Positions 20,107 through 29,889 of a stretch of 64,000 nt of DNA are shown here, piece after piece. Position 1 is the stretch's first letter. Each line of letters opens with the position of its first letter. A program made the translations under genes and the position numbers. Source of the stretch: Turritopsis dohrnii (taxonomy: Eukaryota; Cnidaria; Hydrozoa; Anthoathecata; Oceaniidae); the NCBI GenBank assembly GCA_027922465.2, contig BQMF02000054.1, positions 310,001-374,000 of the forward strand, read 5' to 3'. Under the pieces are notes generated by a model. It was not told the DNA's origin and searched no databases. It saw only the letters and a program-made list of their open reading frames with translations.

Positions 20107-20195
20107 TGAAAAGAGAGAATTTTACCTTATGAAAGTTTTTTCTCATAGTTAAGTGTGAAAGTTGTGTCTGTATAACGTTTCTTTAGCTGTTTGAG

Positions 20196-20229
<34 letters not shown>

Positions 20230-20311
20230 ACATATAAACATCTACATAAAAAATATAAAATATCCACATAAAAAATTTAAAATATCTACACACACACACA
20301 CACACACATAA

Positions 20312-20856
20312 TTATGAAACATAGATGTGCATAAACGAATTACAAGGACTTCTACATATAGGACAATGCTTAGTGAACCTTTTACATAGATCTGCACAAG
20401 TTACACAACAACATATATGACCACAAGGTATGAACACAACATTACGTTTATTATCAAGACATATAACACACTTTGGCATTTCAACTTTTTCATCATCGTC
20501 ATCATCATCTCGGAAACTATAAAGATAATAATAAAAAAGATTTAAGATTATTATAGTACAGAATCATGCTTGTATAGAGCAATACAATTTGAAATAACTT
20601 ACTTGCTACAAATATTACATGAGCATGTAATTTTTTGTAATTCCTTCTTACAAAATTCAAGTATATCTTTTTTACTTTCTAAGTTGAGACCTATCGCAAT
20701 CTCACTACTCCAGTCATGCTCTTTGATGTAATATATTAAGGAGTCTAGCTGATTTCTACTTCCATCAATCCATTTTTTATTCAAGAAATAAAAAAGAAAG
20801 TAGGCCAACCAATTGGCTCCAAATAAAAATTCGAAGTTTAAAAAAACACGATACAT
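20312..20856 (-). CDS. Spliced RING-finger protein, IAP-like RING
   Basis: Two exons, 20603-20856 and 20312-20516, joined across an 86-bp intron (donor GTAAGT, acceptor CTTTATAG) give 152 aa in phase. The C-terminus is a complete C3HC4 RING: CVICLDNKRNVVFIPCGH, then C..C...CKRF and CPICRSP, with an ending FMHIYVS. This compact C-terminal RING with a CGH centre is typical of inhibitor-of-apoptosis proteins and related E3 ubiquitin ligases. The first 85 residues show no BIR repeat; they are hydrophobic near residues 5-25 and then helical. An acidic run (six Asp) precedes the RING. A likely role is ubiquitin transfer to host or element proteins. This gene is not part of the core Polinton set. 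Confidence 0.82.
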
Positions 20857-21151
20857 TTTTAGGACTTGAAAGAACTAATTAAAAACGTTTCAGAATGATA
20901 TATGCAATGAGAAAAGGAAAAAGAAGTCTTTTTATACTCTACCTTAAACTGTTAATCTATCACGTGTATCATGTTTAGTCATTGTGAGAAAAATATGATG
21001 GTTGAATGTGAGACTTTTTCCACCCTCTTACCTTATTTTCATCATGAGAATAAAAAATACAAAGAATATTTAAAGAATTAATTGCTTTTTTCTTCAATAC
21101 ATTTAATTACAAGTAGCTAATTAGTAAATTCAAGGTTATAATTGACAATTA
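20857..21151. other. Gap between RING gene and next gene, nothing recognised
   Basis: This is AT-rich sequence of about 295 bp upstream of the RING gene start. It contains no repeat shared with other gene starts that I could see. A promoter for the RING gene is expected here. Confidence 0.4.
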
Positions 21152-21580
21152 TTAAATTTTTTTAAAAATACAGAACAAAAGCCCTGACACATGACCAAGT
21201 AGTGGTGAAGCACGTGCACATCGTGGAATCCATGATGATGTTATTGCGTAACAATAACCTAGTCCCACCTCATAGTCGTTGTAAAACCTTCCATACGCAT
21301 CATGTAGTATCGCATGCATGCAAAATATTCGATATCGATTAAAACATCGTTCTAACAATTGCGTGAGACAACCATGACCAGGTCCAATAAGTCCGATATC
21401 AGGATGTTTTGATATGATTTCATCAAACGGAATAATTTGTTTTAAATAACAATATCCGAGAAATTGATAAGTTAAGGTAGATTTAATTTGACGAATATTC
21501 AGTTCTGGATGACAATCCTTTTCTTGTTGAATAATGCTATCAATGTAAACACTCAGGTTGAGGAGAGACATGTTTATCAT
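21152..21580 (-). CDS. Unrecognised 142-aa Polinton protein with HDAYG motif
   Basis: This is an intact frame, with ATG at 21580 or, three codons on, at 21571. The product has a helical N-terminus, then a region with GLIGPGHG, CMHAILHDAYGRFYNDYEVGLGYCY and a short hydrophobic end. Small proteins with an HDA-G-FY-xx-GxGYCY pattern occur near the ends of other animal Polintons in my recollection, but no function is known to me. It lies 43 bp after the neighbouring minus-strand gene, so the two may be co-expressed. Confidence 0.6.
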   Translation of the reverse strand: MINMSLLNLSVYIDSIIQQEKDCHPELNIRQIKSTLTYQFLGYCYLKQIIPFDEIISKHPDIGLIGPGHGCLTQLLERCFNRYRIFCMHAILHDAYGRFYNDYEVGLGYCYAITSSWIPRCARASPLLGHVSGLLFCIFKKI

Positions 21581-21623
21581 TGGAAAGACAAATCACAAAT
21601 GAAAGGAAAATATAAATTTCATA

Positions 21624-22046
21624 TTAATTTATTCTTATCCACTCTTTACAAACATATACAAAATTTTCTAAAAATTTACATAAAAGTTCTTCAGTTCGTT
21701 CAATACATTGTTCATCATGGAAAAATACGTCTTGATGTATAAATGTGTATTTTTGTGCACAGCGTTTTTGACATAACTCGTTGCTCTTTTCAAAGTCTAT
21801 TGAATAAAACAATTTTCCGAAATTTTCCGATACCAGCTCTTCAATAGTTTTCATTATACAATCGTGCCGACGTTGGGATGGATGGTCTATCTGACAAGCA
21901 TAACATTTTACTTGATTGAGAAATAACTCTTTCATTTGCATTGCCACAATTTCACATAATGATCGACGATACGTTGACTGTTGTGAATTTAAATGAATTT
22001 CGTCAATAATGAGTTCACAGGCAGGAAAGTTGCGACGATCTACCAT
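21624..22046 (-). CDS. Unrecognised 140-aa Cys/His protein (HPSQ motif)
   Basis: This is an intact frame with ATG at 22046, about 65 bp inside the right terminal repeat. The centre holds CYACQIDHPSQRRHDC, a possible zinc site with two Cys, two His and a further Cys, followed by helical segments and more cysteines. This CxxC...HPSQ..H.C pattern recurs in small Polinton proteins of animals as far as I recall, with no assigned job. The terminal repeat lies directly upstream and may supply its promoter, mirroring the first gene at the left end. Confidence 0.65.
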   Translation of the reverse strand: MVDRRNFPACELIIDEIHLNSQQSTYRRSLCEIVAMQMKELFLNQVKCYACQIDHPSQRRHDCIMKTIEELVSENFGKLFYSIDFEKSNELCQKRCAQKYTFIHQDVFFHDEQCIERTEELLCKFLENFVYVCKEWIRIN

Positions 22047-22110
22047 GTTGGCTTACCAAAGTTCAAAGGATGTACTAACTGATTTACTTTGTATTGTGAT
22101 GATTTTTATA

Positions 22111-22247
22111 GGAGTGTGTGAAGTGGCGCAAAACCCCCCTTTTCCTATAGGGGTGTGTATAGGGGTGTGCAATGAAAAAACGAACCTTGTATAGGGGTGT
22201 GTATGGAGGTGTGTCAAGTGGCGCAAAACCCCCCTTTTCCTACTACT
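22111..22247 (-). repeat. Right terminal inverted repeat of the Polinton, 137 bp
   Basis: This mirrors 48-184, ending ACTACT on the plus strand, and is followed at 22248 by the duplicated TATCTA. Inside of 22111 the two ends diverge at once. Confidence 0.93.
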
Positions 22248-22253
22248 TATCTA
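22248..22253. repeat. Target-site duplication of the Polinton, right copy (TATCTA)
   Basis: It matches 42-47 exactly. Removing the element and one copy would restore an uninterrupted host sequence. Confidence 0.9.
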
Positions 22254-22585
22254 ACCTCATAGTTATGATCATGCGTTCCAAAGTCACATATTTAATTAGG
22301 TTCATTCATTTAATACTTATTCATTTAAGGCTTAGCTCCCACTATACTCATTTTATTATTATCAATTATTTCATTTACGGTATTTGAAATCACATAAAAA
22401 ACACAGAAACTTTACAAGCTCACAAATAGTTTCATAAAGTCAACAAACTAAACAAAATCGCGACATTAAATAAACAACAAAATAAACAACATCAATTATT
22501 TTGAAAATTTCTCCGCGAAAACTTGTTTTCTTTCTTAATTTAAATGAAACAAATTCGTGCCATTGATGTGAACTGTAATAGAAAA
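22254..22585. other. Right flank of the Polinton, nothing recognised
   Basis: AT-rich host sequence without an open frame or repeat that I can support. Confidence 0.5.
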
Positions 22586-22753
22586 CAATGTCGCATTTGA
22601 AAATAATGCCACACCGTGGTTTTAATATATGTCTTTTTCATTCTTCAGTCTTCGGCTTAATTATTATTATTAATTTCTAAATCAATGTTACTTTCTACAT
22701 TGAAACTGAATATTGAAACCACAATGCAACATTATTTTCAAATGCAACATTAT
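22586..22753. mobile_element. Small palindromic MITE
   Basis: The arms, about 43 bp each, are inverted copies: CAATGTCGCATTTGAAAATA at the left and TATTTTCAAATGCAACATT at the right, continuing inwards through CCACACCGTGGTTTT / GAAACCACAATG. The total length is about 170 bp. No coding capacity. Confidence 0.75.
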
Positions 22754-23319
22754 TAGTCAGCGACCGTTTACGGTGCTGACTATTGGTTTCCATTTTGTCG
22801 GTTTTTTTCGTCCAAAAATTTTTCCCGTAGAACTTTCTAGAAGCTTCTAGAACTTTTTATCTCCCAAACAAAATGGCCACCAGTTATTGACGTCAAGAAA
22901 GAAAACGCTGTTCTTATTATGGAACCAGATGACTTAATTTGTACACATTGAAAACAGAGTAAACATCAAGCTCTACGTTGTCATGTGTAAGTCTAAAACA
23001 AAGGAAATTTTAAATTTCAGGTCAAAGATATTCTATGAAGTTCATTTCCATTGCAAAAAACGCAAGTGTGTCAATAATAGTCAAAGTTTTGATATCTTCA
23101 GAATAATTCACCTCCTAATTCGCAATTTGTGTAAAAGTAGCCATGAACATTATTAAAACTGTTTAAAAAGTCAATACAGCAAAAATAAAACTGTTAAAAT
23201 TCTAGGAACTAATACGGTGTCAACTTTACAAATAAACTAGCTCTTGGTCATCTCATATATGACAGGGCACGATAGATTTCCTAAAATCTAGTGTTGTTTG
23301 ATATTGTCTATGAAATCAA
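22754..23319. other. Gene-free stretch
   Basis: This is AT-rich sequence with no supported gene. It includes TTCTAGAAGCTTCTAGAA around 22837-22855, a short perfect palindrome of unknown meaning. Confidence 0.4.
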
Positions 23320-24265
23320 AACAAGAGCCAGATGGCGCAAAACGATAGCAGTAAGTTTACTTTTCACACAAACGCTTTCGAAATTTTACTTTAAGTACTA
23401 AAAACGTCTTTACCGGTGTTTTCTGAGATATCTCACTGGTGGAAAACAGGCATTAACGATATATTTGATGAAAATGATTAATTAGTGTAAATAGGGTCTA
23501 ATCATAAAACACCGGCAATAATTTATGGGATTGTTCACAAATGACGTCAACCATTTTTCCAAGATTTTTGACCCCCCCTCCCCCCTCTGTCAACCTCCGT
23601 CAACTTTGCGTTGCCCCCTCCCCCTCAGTTGACGTCATCGTTTGAGAAGACCCCCCCCCCCCCCCCCCCCCCCTCCAAAACAAAACAACCTCCACCCCAC
23701 TTGTCCTTTTGTATGTTAGTTTCTTACGCGTTTTTAATAGGACGTGATAATATTTGCAATGATCTTCGTGTAATTTTTCTCTGATCAAACTCCATCTGTG
23801 CTTATTGTTTTACGTTCGTGCATCACGGACCACATCAAGATCACATTCAGTGTTAACATTTTCATAAGAAACTTTTACTTAATTAGAAAAATCAAGGTTT
23901 TGCAAAATTGTGTGGGTTGACGTCAACTAGTATCACAAGTATTTTCAGTTAGCGTAATGAGCTAAAAGTCCCATTTTTATGTATACGCCTATTTGATTAG
24001 AATCCGAATGAATTCTAATTTCGTGGATTAAGTTATAAAATATCAGGTTATGTACTTTAAAAAAAAAAGGTAATCTACTTTTAAATGTTTGATATGAAAA
24101 AGCTTCCAAATTACGAAGGCTGCGTCCTTCATTAGAATTTACATTGGGTTTTTGGTAGAGTCCCGCATACTCTAAATCGCAGACTAATTGCCATTTCGGC
24201 CGGAGTAGTAGGAGTAGGAGTCCAAGGGTGTTTTAATACGGTATTCGCTTGCGCTGCTACCGTAA
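23320..24265 (+). mobile_element. Non-autonomous DNA element, second copy of the one inside the Polinton array
   Basis: It begins ACAAGAGCCAGATGGCG followed by CGATAGCAGT, and ends GAATACGG-type sequence with CGCTGCTACCGTAA. It shares several hundred bases with the reverse complement of 15334-16085. It is longer because it contains a further repeat at 23529-23646 and a C tract at 23651-23673 that the Polinton copy lacks. Confidence 0.65.
23529..23646. repeat. GTTGACGTCA repeat, also at 63120-63238
   Basis: It runs from GATTGTTCACAAATGACGTCA through a pyrimidine-rich centre to GTTGACGTCATCGTTTGAG. A reverse-complement copy lies at 63120-63238. It is followed by a run of 23 C residues. Confidence 0.75.
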
Positions 24266-24616
24266 AAAGCGAGAATCAGGACGTCAAAATTTGTGGTGGA
24301 GAGATAAGGAAAACCTGCAAGTAACGTTACTGAAAAGAAATCTCACGATCTTGGACTTGTTTACTTTTTTTTGACTGGCTCTAACTACGCCTCTGGTTGA
24401 AAGAAATGATTGAATTCGCAGATTATCAGCTTATGCATGTCTGTCGCTGACTTTGCGGCCTTTCAAGGCTGCTTTATTTTCTATTACAGTCCACATAAGA
24501 CGGTTACGACGATTATAACTATTAGTCTGACATTTTATCGTTATAATCGCCTGGTCTGAACCAGGCTTTACACGAAAAGTTAACAACTTTTCATCCGAAA
24601 GTTTCAATCGTTTCAA
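24266..24616. other. Gene-free stretch
   Basis: I see no supported gene. A small imperfect palindrome around GCCTGGTCTGAACCAGGC lies at about 24549-24566. Confidence 0.4.
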
Positions 24617-24705
24617 GTTACCTCAGTAATAAATCATCCGTTATCTCAGTAATAATCATCTGTTATCTCAGTAATAATCATCTGTTACCTCAGTAATAAT
24701 CATCT
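24617..24705. repeat. Tandem repeat, four copies of about 22 bp
   Basis: The unit is GTTATCTCAGTAATAATCATCT with small changes (GTTACC, AAATCATCC). Confidence 0.9.
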
Positions 24706-24887
24706 ATTCTTGTACAAAAAGAAACTACATTAGTAGTTTAAACTCTTATTTCGAATGTCAATGACAATTTTACTAAGCTGTATATGAATTCAATATATTG
24801 TACAACTATTTGAACGAAAATGGCGGCGATAATTCCAGCTCCGTCTTTGTACAGTAAACTCTCGTTATCTTGAATTGACATTGAAGA

Positions 24888-24986
24888 TCACTGTGAAGGA
24901 GTGCATTTATATAAAAATATACATACTCTTTCAATGGAAATGCTCTTCGTCACAGTGGCTATTTTGCCCACTGGGTACTTTTTTTA
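24888..24986. repeat. Partial copy of the CCAGTGGGCAAAA MITE
   Basis: It contains TCACTGTGAAGGAGTGCATT, ATGGAAATGCTCTTC and ATTTTGCCCACTGGG. These match, in the same or reverse order, the complete element at 35214-35332. Confidence 0.55.
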
Positions 24987-25214
24987 AGTGTAGTTTATAC
25001 GGTCGAACTTTTGCTTTTTTAATGTAAATCTAATGACCTGTACTTATGAAAACTTTTGCATTCTTAAGTAAACGTATTGACAATGTCTAATCGCAGGTCA
25101 ATTGATTTACACATATGATTTACGTTGGACAAGGCGAAATTTCGGCCGTATAAAATACCTCCTAGATATGAGTGTGAAGAAATTATGAATCAGATGTGTA
25201 CCTATCTTCAACAA

Positions 25215-25510
25215 AAATCTCGGTGTTGTCAGCATTTCGTTAAGTGAGAATTATTTTGTTCTATCTCCAATTTTTTAAAATGAGAAAATAAGTTTTAAAT
25301 TTCATAGATTTCATAACCTCACTGAATCTTTAAGAAACCAACAAGATAACACTGCCGTTTGAAGAACATTTTGCGCTTGTTTTTGGAAAAAGCTCACGGG
25401 GAAGGAACAAAATAATCCTGAAAAGCTTGAAAACAATCGGGGCTTATTTTTTCAAAAAATGGAGATAAAATAATTCTCACCTAACGATTTACAAACTCCT
25501 ATAAATCTCG
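25215..25510. mobile_element. Inverted-repeat element of about 300 bp
   Basis: The left arm TCGTTAAGTGAGAATTATTT, followed by TCTATCTCCAATTTTTT, is mirrored by GGAGATAAAATAATTCTCAC and CTAACGATTTACAA near the right end. Outer parts (AAAAATCTCGG / ATAAATCTCG) also match as an inverted pair. An outer pair, ACTCTCGTTATCTTGAATT near 24862 and GAGTTCAAGATAGCGGGACT near 25555, suggests it sits in a larger element. Confidence 0.6.
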
Positions 25511-26148
25511 TTCTGTCGAAGTCACGTGATCTCGAACTTTTTATCCGGTTCAATGAGAGTTCAAGATAGCGGGACTCAATTGTATTAAAGTTGCAAACGA
25601 GGTTTGACCATCAAGTGTTTTGGTGAAATCTCTCATGCCTGATCCTGACCATGATGACCCAAACAAGCATCAATAGAAATCATATATGTCCCATCTTGGT
25701 CTTGATATACCATCTTGATAACCTTTCTGCACGTTTTACTTCTTTATTTAAAGAAATAAGTATAAAGTCTAGGACATTCAAATGATATACAATGATATAT
25801 AATGATATAGAGCGTACAACCTAGTATTGCAACCTAAAGTTACAACCTAGTGTAACAACATAAGAAAGTTGCTGTAACTATGTTAGTGTTGCACCATTTC
25901 AAAATCGAAATCTTCAAACTTTAATTCCTCATTATCAAAACACGTGTAACTGGTCGTCATATTGAATATAACTGAAAGGTATTCTGGCTTGTATGTTCAG
26001 GACGAAAAACTACAAATAATTTCATTCGTCCAACTCAAACAATAAAATCCAATTTGATTGGTTTAATAAGGAAAAAATTCTTTTGTTTTAAAATATCACA
26101 CAAAATTGAAAAGATAACAAGGTTAGTAACAATAGACTTTTATTCGTT
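25511..26148. other. Gene-free stretch
   Basis: There is no supported gene. A short run of AATGATATA-type repeats lies near 25780-25805, followed by ACAACCTAGT repeats. Confidence 0.4.
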
Positions 26149-26462
26149 CACCATCCATCACCCTCACCATCCATCACCCTCACACATCCATCACCCTCAC
26201 ACATCCATCACCCTCACACATCCATCACACTCACACATCCATCACCCTCACCATCCATCACCCTCACACATCCATCATCCTCACACATCCATCACCCTCA
26301 CACATCCATCACCCTCACACATCCATCATCCTCACACATCCATCACCCTCACACATCCATCACCCTCACACATCCATCATCCACACACATCCATCACCCT
26401 CACACATCCATCATCCACACACATCCATCATACTCACACATCCATCACCCTCACACATCCCT
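26149..26462. repeat. Minisatellite, 17-bp unit
   Basis: About 18 copies of CATCCATCACCCTCACA with single-base variants. It encodes only a His/Pro/Ser/Thr repeat in one frame, which I do not regard as a gene. Confidence 0.95.
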
Positions 26463-26582
26463 GATTTAATAAACAGTCCGAAAGACTGTCTGAGTGATTG
26501 CGTTTATCGGGCATACCATCTGTCAAGTCCTTTGAGCCATCTGGTTCATTGCTTTCGTCAAATGATTTAGACGACTTCGCAA

Positions 26583-28286
26583 TAAAATAAGGCTCTGACG
26601 AGAATGAACATTTTCCATTTCACAACACAAACATAAGTGATATTTTGCTTTAATAATTTATACTAGTGTCGCTAAGATTCTGGTAGTACTGTTCCCAGCG
26701 GGCATAAAACGTCTTTGAGACGTCTCATTTTAATCGTAAAATGGTCGTTTGCTTTCCAGATCATTTTGCGACGTCGTAGGGACGTCTGAAACGAGACGTC
26801 GCAGTTGGGATCCTTTTACAATGTTTTTAGGACGTCTTTATACGGATTGAATAACGACCTTCGAAACAATTATAAACTTAAGATCATTTTGGGACGTCGT
26901 AGGGACGTCTGAAACGGGACGTCGCAGTTGGGATCCTTTTACGACGTTTTTAGGACGTCTTTATACGGATTGAATAACGACCTTCGAAACAATTATAAAC
27001 TTAAGATCATTTTGGGACGTCGTAGGGATGTCTGAAACGGGGCGTCGCATTTGGGATCCTTTTACGACGTTTTTGGAACGTCTTTATATTGATTGAATAA
27101 CGACCTTCGAAACAATTAAACTTAAGATCATTTTGCGACGTCGTTGGGACGTCTGAAACGGGCTTTTGCAATTGGGATCCTGTTACGATCAGATAGCAAC
27201 CTGACAAAAATTTTCAAATTTCATTCTGCAATCATTAAACGGTATAAATCGAGTAACACTACCATGCTAATACAGAATTTACATTCGTATCGAATTCTGT
27301 TTATTAGTCGTGTGAAGGATGATTTTACGACGTTTTTGGGACGTCTCTGTGCAGATTCAATAACGATCTTCGAAACAATTATAAACTTTCAAAAGCAATC
27401 AGTCTGTATAGAATGATTTACTGTAAATGTTTTAAAATAAGGCTCTGACGAGAATGAACATTTTCCATTTCACAACACAAACATAAGTGATATTTTGCTT
27501 TAATAATTTATACTAGTGTCGCTAAGATTCTGGTAGTACTGTTCCCAGCGGGCATAAAACGTCTTTGAGACGTCTCATTTTAATCGTAAAATGGTCGTTT
27601 GCTTTCCAGATCATTTTGCGACGTCGTAGGGACGTCTGAAACGAGACGTCGCAGTTGGGATCCTTTTACAATGTTTTTAGGACGTCTTTATACGGATTGA
27701 ATAACGACCTTCGAAACAATTATAAACTTAAGATCATTTTGGGACGTCGTAGGGACGTCTGAAACGGGACGTCGCAGTTGGGATCCTTTTACGACGTTTT
27801 TAGGACGTCTTTATACGGATTGAATAACGACCTTCGAAACAATTATAAACTTAAGATCATTTTGGGACGTCGTAGGGATGTCTGAAACGGGGCGTCGCAT
27901 TTGGGATCCTTTTACGACGTTTTTGGAACGTCTTTATATTGATTGAATAACGACCTTCGAAACAATTAAACTTAAGATCATTTTGCGACGTCGTTGGGAC
28001 GTCTGAAACGGGCTTTTGCAATTGGGATCCTGTTACGATCAGATAGCAACCTGACAAAAATTTTCAAATTTCATTCTGCAATCATTAAACGGTATAAATC
28101 GAGTAACACTACCATGCTAATACAGAATTTACATTCGTATCGAATTCTGTTTATTAGTCGTGTGAAGGATGATTTTACGACGTTTTTGGGACGTCTCTGT
28201 GCAGATTCAATAACGATCTTCGAAACAATTATAAACTTTCAAAAGCAATCAGTCTGTATAGAATGATTTACTGTAAATGTTTTAAA
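26583..28286. repeat. 850-bp direct tandem duplication, apparently exact
   Basis: 26583-27436 recurs at 27433-28286 with no difference that I can find, including 100 bp of host flank outside the transposon's left end. The second copy therefore repeats the CCCAGCGGGCA end at 27544. The junction shares only a few bases (TTTAAA/TAAA). Confidence 0.9.
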
Positions 28287-28569
28287 CGTCTTGACAACAA
28301 GCAGCGGTGGCATAACGGTTACGAGTTCGGATGGCAAACCAGAGGTTCCGTTCGAGTCCGCCAGTGGCCTATTACAGTTTTTGAAAGAGTAAATTTCATA
28401 ATCCTGCGACGTCCTTACGATGTCGTTGGGATGTCATCGAGACGTCTCAATGAAGATGTAATTGGGACGTCTTTTGAGATTCCCACTTCGCGACCATTTT
28501 GCGACGTCTTAGGGACGTCTTGAAAAGACGTCTTTACGACGTCTTTACGACGTCTTTGTGCCCGCTGGG
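26694..28569. mobile_element. GACGTC-rich DNA transposon with CCCAGCGGGCA ends
   Basis: The left end is CCCAGCGGGCATAAAACGTC and the right end is GACGTCTTTGTGCCCGCTGGG, an inverted pair. The interior is filled with palindromic GACGTC words and with repeats of about 120 bp carrying GGGACGTCTGAAACG, TTTTACGACGTTTTT and TAACGACCTTCGAAACAATT. No transposase frame is present, so it is non-autonomous. Target duplication is unclear (both flanks have TT). Confidence 0.7.
28301..28369 (+). ncRNA. tRNA-derived, SINE-like segment
   Basis: GGTGGCATAACGGTTACGAG resembles a pol III A box and GGTTCCGTTCGAGTCC resembles a B box, at a spacing like that of a tRNA. The stems do not pair well enough for a working tRNA. 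It lies inside the GACGTC transposon. Confidence 0.4.
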
Positions 28570-29729
28570 TTGCTTCACCTCTTGAGAAAATTTACTAGTG
28601 TTGCTTATGAACTTGTTGCTCATAAAAGAAAACGTATATGGTTTTTAAATAGTTTAAGCTGTTCAGCATCTAGCAAAAACTGTTGCTGAATGTTTTTCTG
28701 AGCTCATTGTTGAATTGCACGTATTGCAAATAACCAATTCTTGTTCAACTTCTTCTTGCATGTTGCACGGATTTGTTGCTATTTGACATTCGACATTATG
28801 CAAGGTATATTCTAAAATTGAAAAAAATATACATGTGAAAATCAACATAATTTTGAAAATTTTCTTGTAAAACGTATCCCTTTTTCCGTTCGGCCATTTC
28901 AAAACGAAATTGCCAGGCAGTTTTTCATTTACTTAAAACAACGCCAGTTGACTCATTATTTGAATTTTGTTTTTACACGACAAAAGTGATTATTATACTG
29001 TTATTGTTTTTTCTAAGTTATTCCGAGAACTACATATCACGAACAATGTTACCAAACCACTCCACAAACTATATCACCATGGAGACAAAAAGTCGCCAAA
29101 AGCAGTGTAATAAACTAAAAACTACAACTACATAACCAAGTGTCTACTTGACTGCTAGGGAGAGGATATTCCCTTCTTTCTCTTGATGATAAGAAGTCAG
29201 TGTAAGTTCATGCAGGATGATAAAACTGATGGAGGAAATCAAGGATTATCTATACGCTCAGTTAACAAGCTCCGCACAGTGCAGAGATGCCCAAAATTAC
29301 GAAAACAAATGAATTATGAATTTACGAGCTTGAATTTTCTAAAATAACTTCATGCTCAGTTAGACCATCAGTTAGTTAGTGCTGCCACTTTCCTATGTTG
29401 CATAATACTGAAACTCGATTCGTTTGTGACTTATGCTATGTCTATTAAGGAAGTAGAAGAAGTGTTTTACACTAGACATCAATGCTCTCGGTGTTTGCCT
29501 TAAAAAAGGAAAGGAGGTTTATGTTGTAAGAATAAATTGAATCACATATCAGAAAAGTTAGAATGTCTTCTACCTATCTATCCACGTATACACCGCGTTT
29601 AACTTTGATTTTTCTCAGTTTTTTTAGGCTGTGTCATATTATATTTCCTCCTAGTCTTCTTAATATTTCTCGCTTGATTTACATTTTCATTCTGTATTGT
29701 TTTCTTTTTTTGTTGTTGTAGTTGTTGTA

Positions 29730-29760
<31 letters not shown>

Positions 29761-29889
29761 TTTTTTTTTTTTTTGTTGTTTTTTTGTTTTTATCTCATAA
29801 CGTGTGTTTGAGTACTGGTCTGTAATATGCTTTCCTTTTGCTTGTAAATATTTCTGGTCAGATAGGTATTTTGTTTTCATGTTTTGTAT
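28570..29889. other. Gene-free stretch with GTT-rich low complexity
   Basis: No gene is supported. A (GTT)n and T-rich run lies at about 29708-29785, and reads as poly-Gln/Lys on the minus strand only because of the repeat. Confidence 0.5.

Larger units (their letters stand above)
48..22247. mobile_element. Complete Polinton/Maverick DNA transposon, 22.2 kb
   Basis: The element is bounded by 137-bp inverted repeats starting AGTAGTAGG and by a 6-bp target duplication. It encodes protein-primed DNA polymerase B, retroviral-type integrase, packaging ATPase, cysteine protease, and major and minor capsid proteins. This set defines Polintons and their adintovirus-like relatives. Element length is at the upper part of the usual 15-25 kb because an 8.1-kb non-coding tandem array sits between the protease and the RING gene. 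All recognised genes except the polymerase have open frames. The near-perfect terminal repeats and target duplication argue for a fairly recent insertion. The polymerase frameshift argues that this copy cannot replicate itself unless the shift is programmed or a sequencing error. Confidence 0.97.

Noticed and set aside
11940..20110. CRISPR-like array
   Set aside because: Units are over 1 kb, unevenly diverged and have no short repeat-spacer pattern. The DNA is eukaryotic.
23600..23788. Minus-strand frame with a glycine run
   Set aside because: It is produced by the 23-base C tract and nearby repeat, with no coding signs.
26054..26464. 136-codon frame rich in His, Pro, Ser and Thr
   Set aside because: It is a by-product of the 17-bp minisatellite and has no start context or unique sequence.
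27007..28266. Duplicate pairs of 66- and 90-codon frames
   Set aside because: They lie in the GACGTC transposon and are repeated only because of the 850-bp duplication.
28301..28369. Functional tRNA gene
   Set aside because: A- and B-box-like words are present but the acceptor and T stems do not pair.
29599..29880. Poly-Gln/Lys frame on the minus strand
   Set aside because: It comes from a (GTT)n and T-rich run with no other support for a gene.
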